Shown: piece after piece, positions 62,201 to 64,000 of the stretch
How the letters are laid out: each line of letters begins with the position of its first letter
Numbering within the stretch: position 1 is the stretch's first letter
From: JAFAGX01 sp963759875
GTDB taxonomy: Bacteria > Acidobacteriota > Terriglobia > Terriglobales > Acidobacteriaceae
DNA length: 64,000 nt
Direction of reading: 5' to 3'
NCBI GenBank assembly: GCA_963759875.1
Contig: CAVXBB010000015.1
Span: forward strand, 2,170,001-2,234,000
The notes under the pieces: model-generated
What the model was told of the DNA's origin: nothing
Database searches by the model: none
The model's input: the letters and a program-made list of their open reading frames with translations, nothing else
Translations under genes and position numbers: made by a program

Positions 62201-62727
62201 AACTGGAAAACTGGAATCAAAGCCATTTCCACGGTGCGGTTCATGCTGACTTCATCGCCCAGCACGCCCTGTGCTGTCGCTTGCAGCTGAATGTTCATAA
62301 GCGTTGCATTCAGGCCGCTGCTAGTTGTGCCCTGGCTGAAGATGATGTTTCCGTTGGCGTCGGTAACTGGCGTTAGTGTGTAACCGCCATTGGGAAAGGC
62401 AACGCCTGGATTGGGGAAAGTAATGCCGGGAATCGCCGGCGGTCCGGGAGTGAAGGCCAAGTTTTGGATCTGAGCAGCGGTGGGAGAAAGGGTTTGATTG
62501 AGGATGTTGCCGAGGTCGGAGGTCATTTTCTCAATGCCGCCCTCCGCCGCGTGGAACGTGATGTTGTTCTGCACGTCCTGCGTGCCCACCTTCACTTCGG
62601 TGTTGACCATCATGAGCATGCCGATGGCCAACCCGGAGAGGAGAAACAATAAGATCAGGGTCGTAATAAGCGTGAAACCCTTGGACTGACTTTTCCGGCT
62701 AGGCTTTGTTAACGTCGTCATTCTCAT
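59227..62727 (-). CDS. Giant PilX-like pilus assembly protein
   Basis: 1166 residues from ATG 62727, which has GGAGGAG six bases upstream. After a basic leader 'KPSRKSQSKGFTLITTL' comes a prepilin-like hydrophobic helix ('ILLFLLSGLAIGMLMMV') with a Gly-Phe cleavage site, then 'NNITFHAAEGGIEKMTSDLG', the PilX N-terminal signature. The remaining 1050 residues are a Gly/Asn/Pro/Thr-rich passenger with beta-rich blocks ('FNFGGRVHANGDLYLAEGNG') and paired cysteines. Ordinary PilX is about 150-200 residues, so this is a minor pilin carrying a large exposed domain. It follows a PilW-type gene by 61 bp on the same strand. Confidence 0.88.
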   Translation of the reverse strand: MRMTTLTKPSRKSQSKGFTLITTLILLFLLSGLAIGMLMMVNTEVKVGTQDVQNNITFHAAEGGIEKMTSDLGNILNQTLSPTAAQIQNLAFTPGPPAIPGITFPNPGVAFPNGGYTLTPVTDANGNIIFSQGTTSSGLNATLMNIQLQATAQGVLGDEVSMNRTVEMALIPVFQFGIFCEGDCGFFAGPNFNFGGRVHANGDLYLAEGNGNTLTFSSKVEAYGNVVRQVISNGNTIASGSHSGTVLLPMVSGGCPGAYPSCGAMDPTEGSVVAGPTSAQTTGPPSWQTISLSSPGTAALPDFNGFVIDGNNGNAGGTGAKKLTLPFVSGVSQNLVPPLINNGPQNYEIIRRATAADSATLSASRLYNLAQIRVLLSDNPDELPWGDPSAAPCTPNCGSSDPQNVRLANINDGDNGLDTSSGIKQTSMPNLASGDFQSMYFATANSAIANPSPLFYSNAATATQLSTDWEFGPLNPFPTYNIQGTAFNTNTIHVAPGNALANAPYMLMDATAAKAAISKAPPQDWLVQCNIFGQNAVIPTQYTSTNSQPAVSDYCPDNGAYPYYSLVQPVTGGAGYPGLTLPYPNPKSSAVITTSAASQSAWNLLDGYIRVEYRDAAGNYHPVTQEWLGLGFARALAPPTVAGADPISPTAILRLQQPADRNGDGAIDTNGQPPAVTGSTLVSTGCQTTSHGVCIQWYWNFKVNTKPAQPPEVVTDTNTNSPYYGDFKAGQLSPSQYNWYPINFYDIREGEVRDGGGNPANQPANTCTPNGVMNAVELDVGNLKRWLSGAIGASGGLVESQSQNGYLLYFSDRRGMLPNPNGTGLSPALTSNTKTGDSGLEDVINSGTLAGRPDGNLEAAAFGKPFSPEDPNLNGFLDNWGAANLGLGFGYNLVQPQPTGTAYTAASNVNSVVNAGANPDPYMTATANRIASCGLTGGGSAVHSNWVSGARHVLKVTDGSLGNLPLKPGGGGGFSVGSENPVYVVGDFNSKAGDPTWGGGADAAGEAASAIIADSVTLLSDSWSDWNSILKDPMTKANRPGTTSYYRMAVAAGKNINFPYPNANYNNDYGTDGGVHNFLRYLESWGGTLNYKGSIASLFYSTYATGTYKCCSIVYDPPTRNYLFDNNFTTFQGLPPGTPAFRDIDNLSYRQSFTACNVGANGLCTN

Positions 62728-62788
62728 TGCCAACTCCTCCGAGTTCGACTCCTTCTTAGCTGCAGAAAACATCGCGAAACCCGCCTCT

Positions 62789-64000
62789 TCAGTAGCGCTG
62801 GTTGTAGCTCATATTTCGCGCGCTGATTGATGTCTGAAGATCAAAACTCTGATATCCCTGAGTCGCCATCAACGAGGTCTTCACTCCATAGAGCTGCCCG
62901 TGGACGGTCAAATGGATAATGTTGATCTTGCGAATAAGGTTGGGGGATGTGCCCGCCGCTTCCCCACCATCACCGGTTGCATTCAGCAGGTTCCCGCTGG
63001 TGTCGTAGGTGTCGTAAGTGAATTGCATGTTGACCACGTTGTCAGCCATGGGAATCGCTTTTTGGCCATTCACCTGCCGATAGAGAATAGTTGTGGTGTG
63101 GCCCGCGGCATCGATCCAGTTTTGCAGATAATACGTAATCACGAAAATACGCGTGATGGGAACACCGGCGAGCGGTCCACCGCCGGCTGGGGCAAGTTTG
63201 GTCAGATCATTGGCCTGCCCAGACTGATTCAACTTCAAAGTGTCGCCGTCTGCAAAAGTTACGACGTACTGAGAGCCACCTGCGCAAGGACTGCCTGCGC
63301 AAGGTGTAGGTGCGCCAGCCCCACCCGCAACAGCGGTGACTTCACCTATAGCCACCAGGTTATTTACTGTCGGGCCCACCATAATGATGTCGCCCGGCAA
63401 CAAGCCATTGACCGTGTTGGTGAGTGCGGGTGGGTAACCCAGGCCAGGGGGCAAAATACAGCTTGATGGTGGGGGATTCGGAGGCGCCATAAACGTCAGC
63501 ACGTTACCCGTAGCATTAAACTTAACCGGGTTGACGTTCGTAGCCCCGCTATAGCAACTCATAGGGAGATTAGTATCGCTGTAGGTGATCGTGATGATGT
63601 CGCTGGGCGTCGTGCTACCTGGGGGGATGATTCCACGTGCAAAGCCGGGCATAATCGGATAGAGCGAGGGCACACAGCCGCCGCCGACGCACGGGTAATT
63701 TATAGCTCCATTCGGAGCACAGACCGGTCCCGCCGAGCAACCGTAGATAGGCTGGGTGGTGGAGGGCAAGGCCACGCTGTCGCCGGGCACCCCCGTCAAA
63801 CCAGCGCCGGCAAGGCTGATGTCTTTCAGCAACATGCTTTCAGAGCCGCGCAGATCCTGCTGCAACTCGGCTCGCTGCTGAATGACCCAGGTCGCGTCCA
63901 CACCTGTGCTGTACAGCTTCACCGCTGCACCGGTGATCAGTAGCCCAAGTGCCAAGGCCACCATCAACTCAATCAAGCTGAAGCCGCGACTCGAATTCGA
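62789..64000 (-). CDS. PilW-like prepilin (5' end outside window)
   Basis: The frame is open to the right edge. It shows the prepilin peptidase site 'SRGFSLIELMVALALG' at its visible start, then the hydrophobic helix 'GLLITGAAVKLYSTGV', 'QRAELQQDLRGSESMLLKDI' and a long C-terminal domain of over 300 residues with cysteine pairs ('YGCSAGPVCAPNG', 'YPCVGGGCVPSLYP'). The end 'GVKTSLMATQGYQSFDLQTS' and 'ISARNMSYNQRY' resembles PilW. Only a few residues before the cleavage site are missing. It should be a minor pilin priming type IV pilus assembly together with the PilX-like protein. Confidence 0.88.
   Translation of the reverse strand, partial: SNSSRGFSLIELMVALALGLLITGAAVKLYSTGVDATWVIQQRAELQQDLRGSESMLLKDISLAGAGLTGVPGDSVALPSTTQPIYGCSAGPVCAPNGAINYPCVGGGCVPSLYPIMPGFARGIIPPGSTTPSDIITITYSDTNLPMSCYSGATNVNPVKFNATGNVLTFMAPPNPPPSSCILPPGLGYPPALTNTVNGLLPGDIIMVGPTVNNLVAIGEVTAVAGGAGAPTPCAGSPCAGGSQYVVTFADGDTLKLNQSGQANDLTKLAPAGGGPLAGVPITRIFVITYYLQNWIDAAGHTTTILYRQVNGQKAIPMADNVVNMQFTYDTYDTSGNLLNATGDGGEAAGTSPNLIRKINIIHLTVHGQLYGVKTSLMATQGYQSFDLQTSISARNMSYNQRY

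Overview
The window looks like chromosomal DNA of an uncultured Acidobacteriota (Terriglobia-like, soil or peat type). The signs are two very large Oar-type TonB-dependent receptors with an N-terminal carboxypeptidase-regulatory domain, an SBBP beta-propeller/DUF11 surface protein, several sigma-54 activators with Fis-type ends, a split CvpA-Fis-PurC neighbourhood, a GH57 enzyme, and a balanced-to-GC-rich base composition. This assignment is inference from gene content. No rRNA, tRNA or CRISPR array was found.

Layout. 0-6.8 kb: the end of an SBBP-repeat protein, then a signalling block made of a soluble histidine kinase, an NtrC-type response regulator joined to it by an ATGA overlap, a PilZ protein and a second receiver-less sigma-54 activator preceded by a good -24/-12 element. 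6.8-11.6 kb: housekeeping genes mltG and ruvX, flanked by two copies of an intergenic palindromic repeat, then carD, greA, a CDP-alcohol phosphatidyltransferase and an isoaspartyl peptidase. 11.7-18.5 kb: Oar-type receptor, cytochrome P460, cysteine desulfurase and mnmA, the last two forming the tRNA 2-thiouridine route. 18.6-21.6 kb: small envelope proteins and an SDR. 21.8-25.1 kb: a TPR protein, a fis-like gene, cvpA and purC, all broken by single-base indels. 25.3-30.1 kb: a phosphoesterase lipoprotein, an ECF sigma/anti-sigma pair and a cytochrome b plus sulfite-oxidase-like molybdoenzyme pair. 30.2-35.7 kb: a MocR regulator, pgi, 6-phosphogluconolactonase and an MFS exporter.

36-48.4 kb is the most coherent accessory unit. 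Behind an IS110 transposase relic lie a LacI regulator, a perfect 16-bp operator over a promoter, then an Oar-type receptor, a GH5 glycosidase, a DegT-type aminotransferase, a Gfo/Idh/MocA oxidoreductase, a clan-A glycosidase and an APC permease, all on one strand with start/stop overlaps. It reads as a LacI-controlled glycan-use locus with built-in sugar amination/oxidation chemistry.

48.4-59.2 kb is a patchwork of small stress/envelope proteins, a frameshifted GH57, gene fragments and an intact IS1111-type element. This element has 15-bp inverted repeats, an RBS-sequestering hairpin and a 258-bp 3' non-coding end, the place expected for a bridge RNA. 59.2-64 kb holds two pilus-assembly genes on the minus strand: a 1166-residue PilX-like protein and a PilW-like prepilin cut by the window edge.
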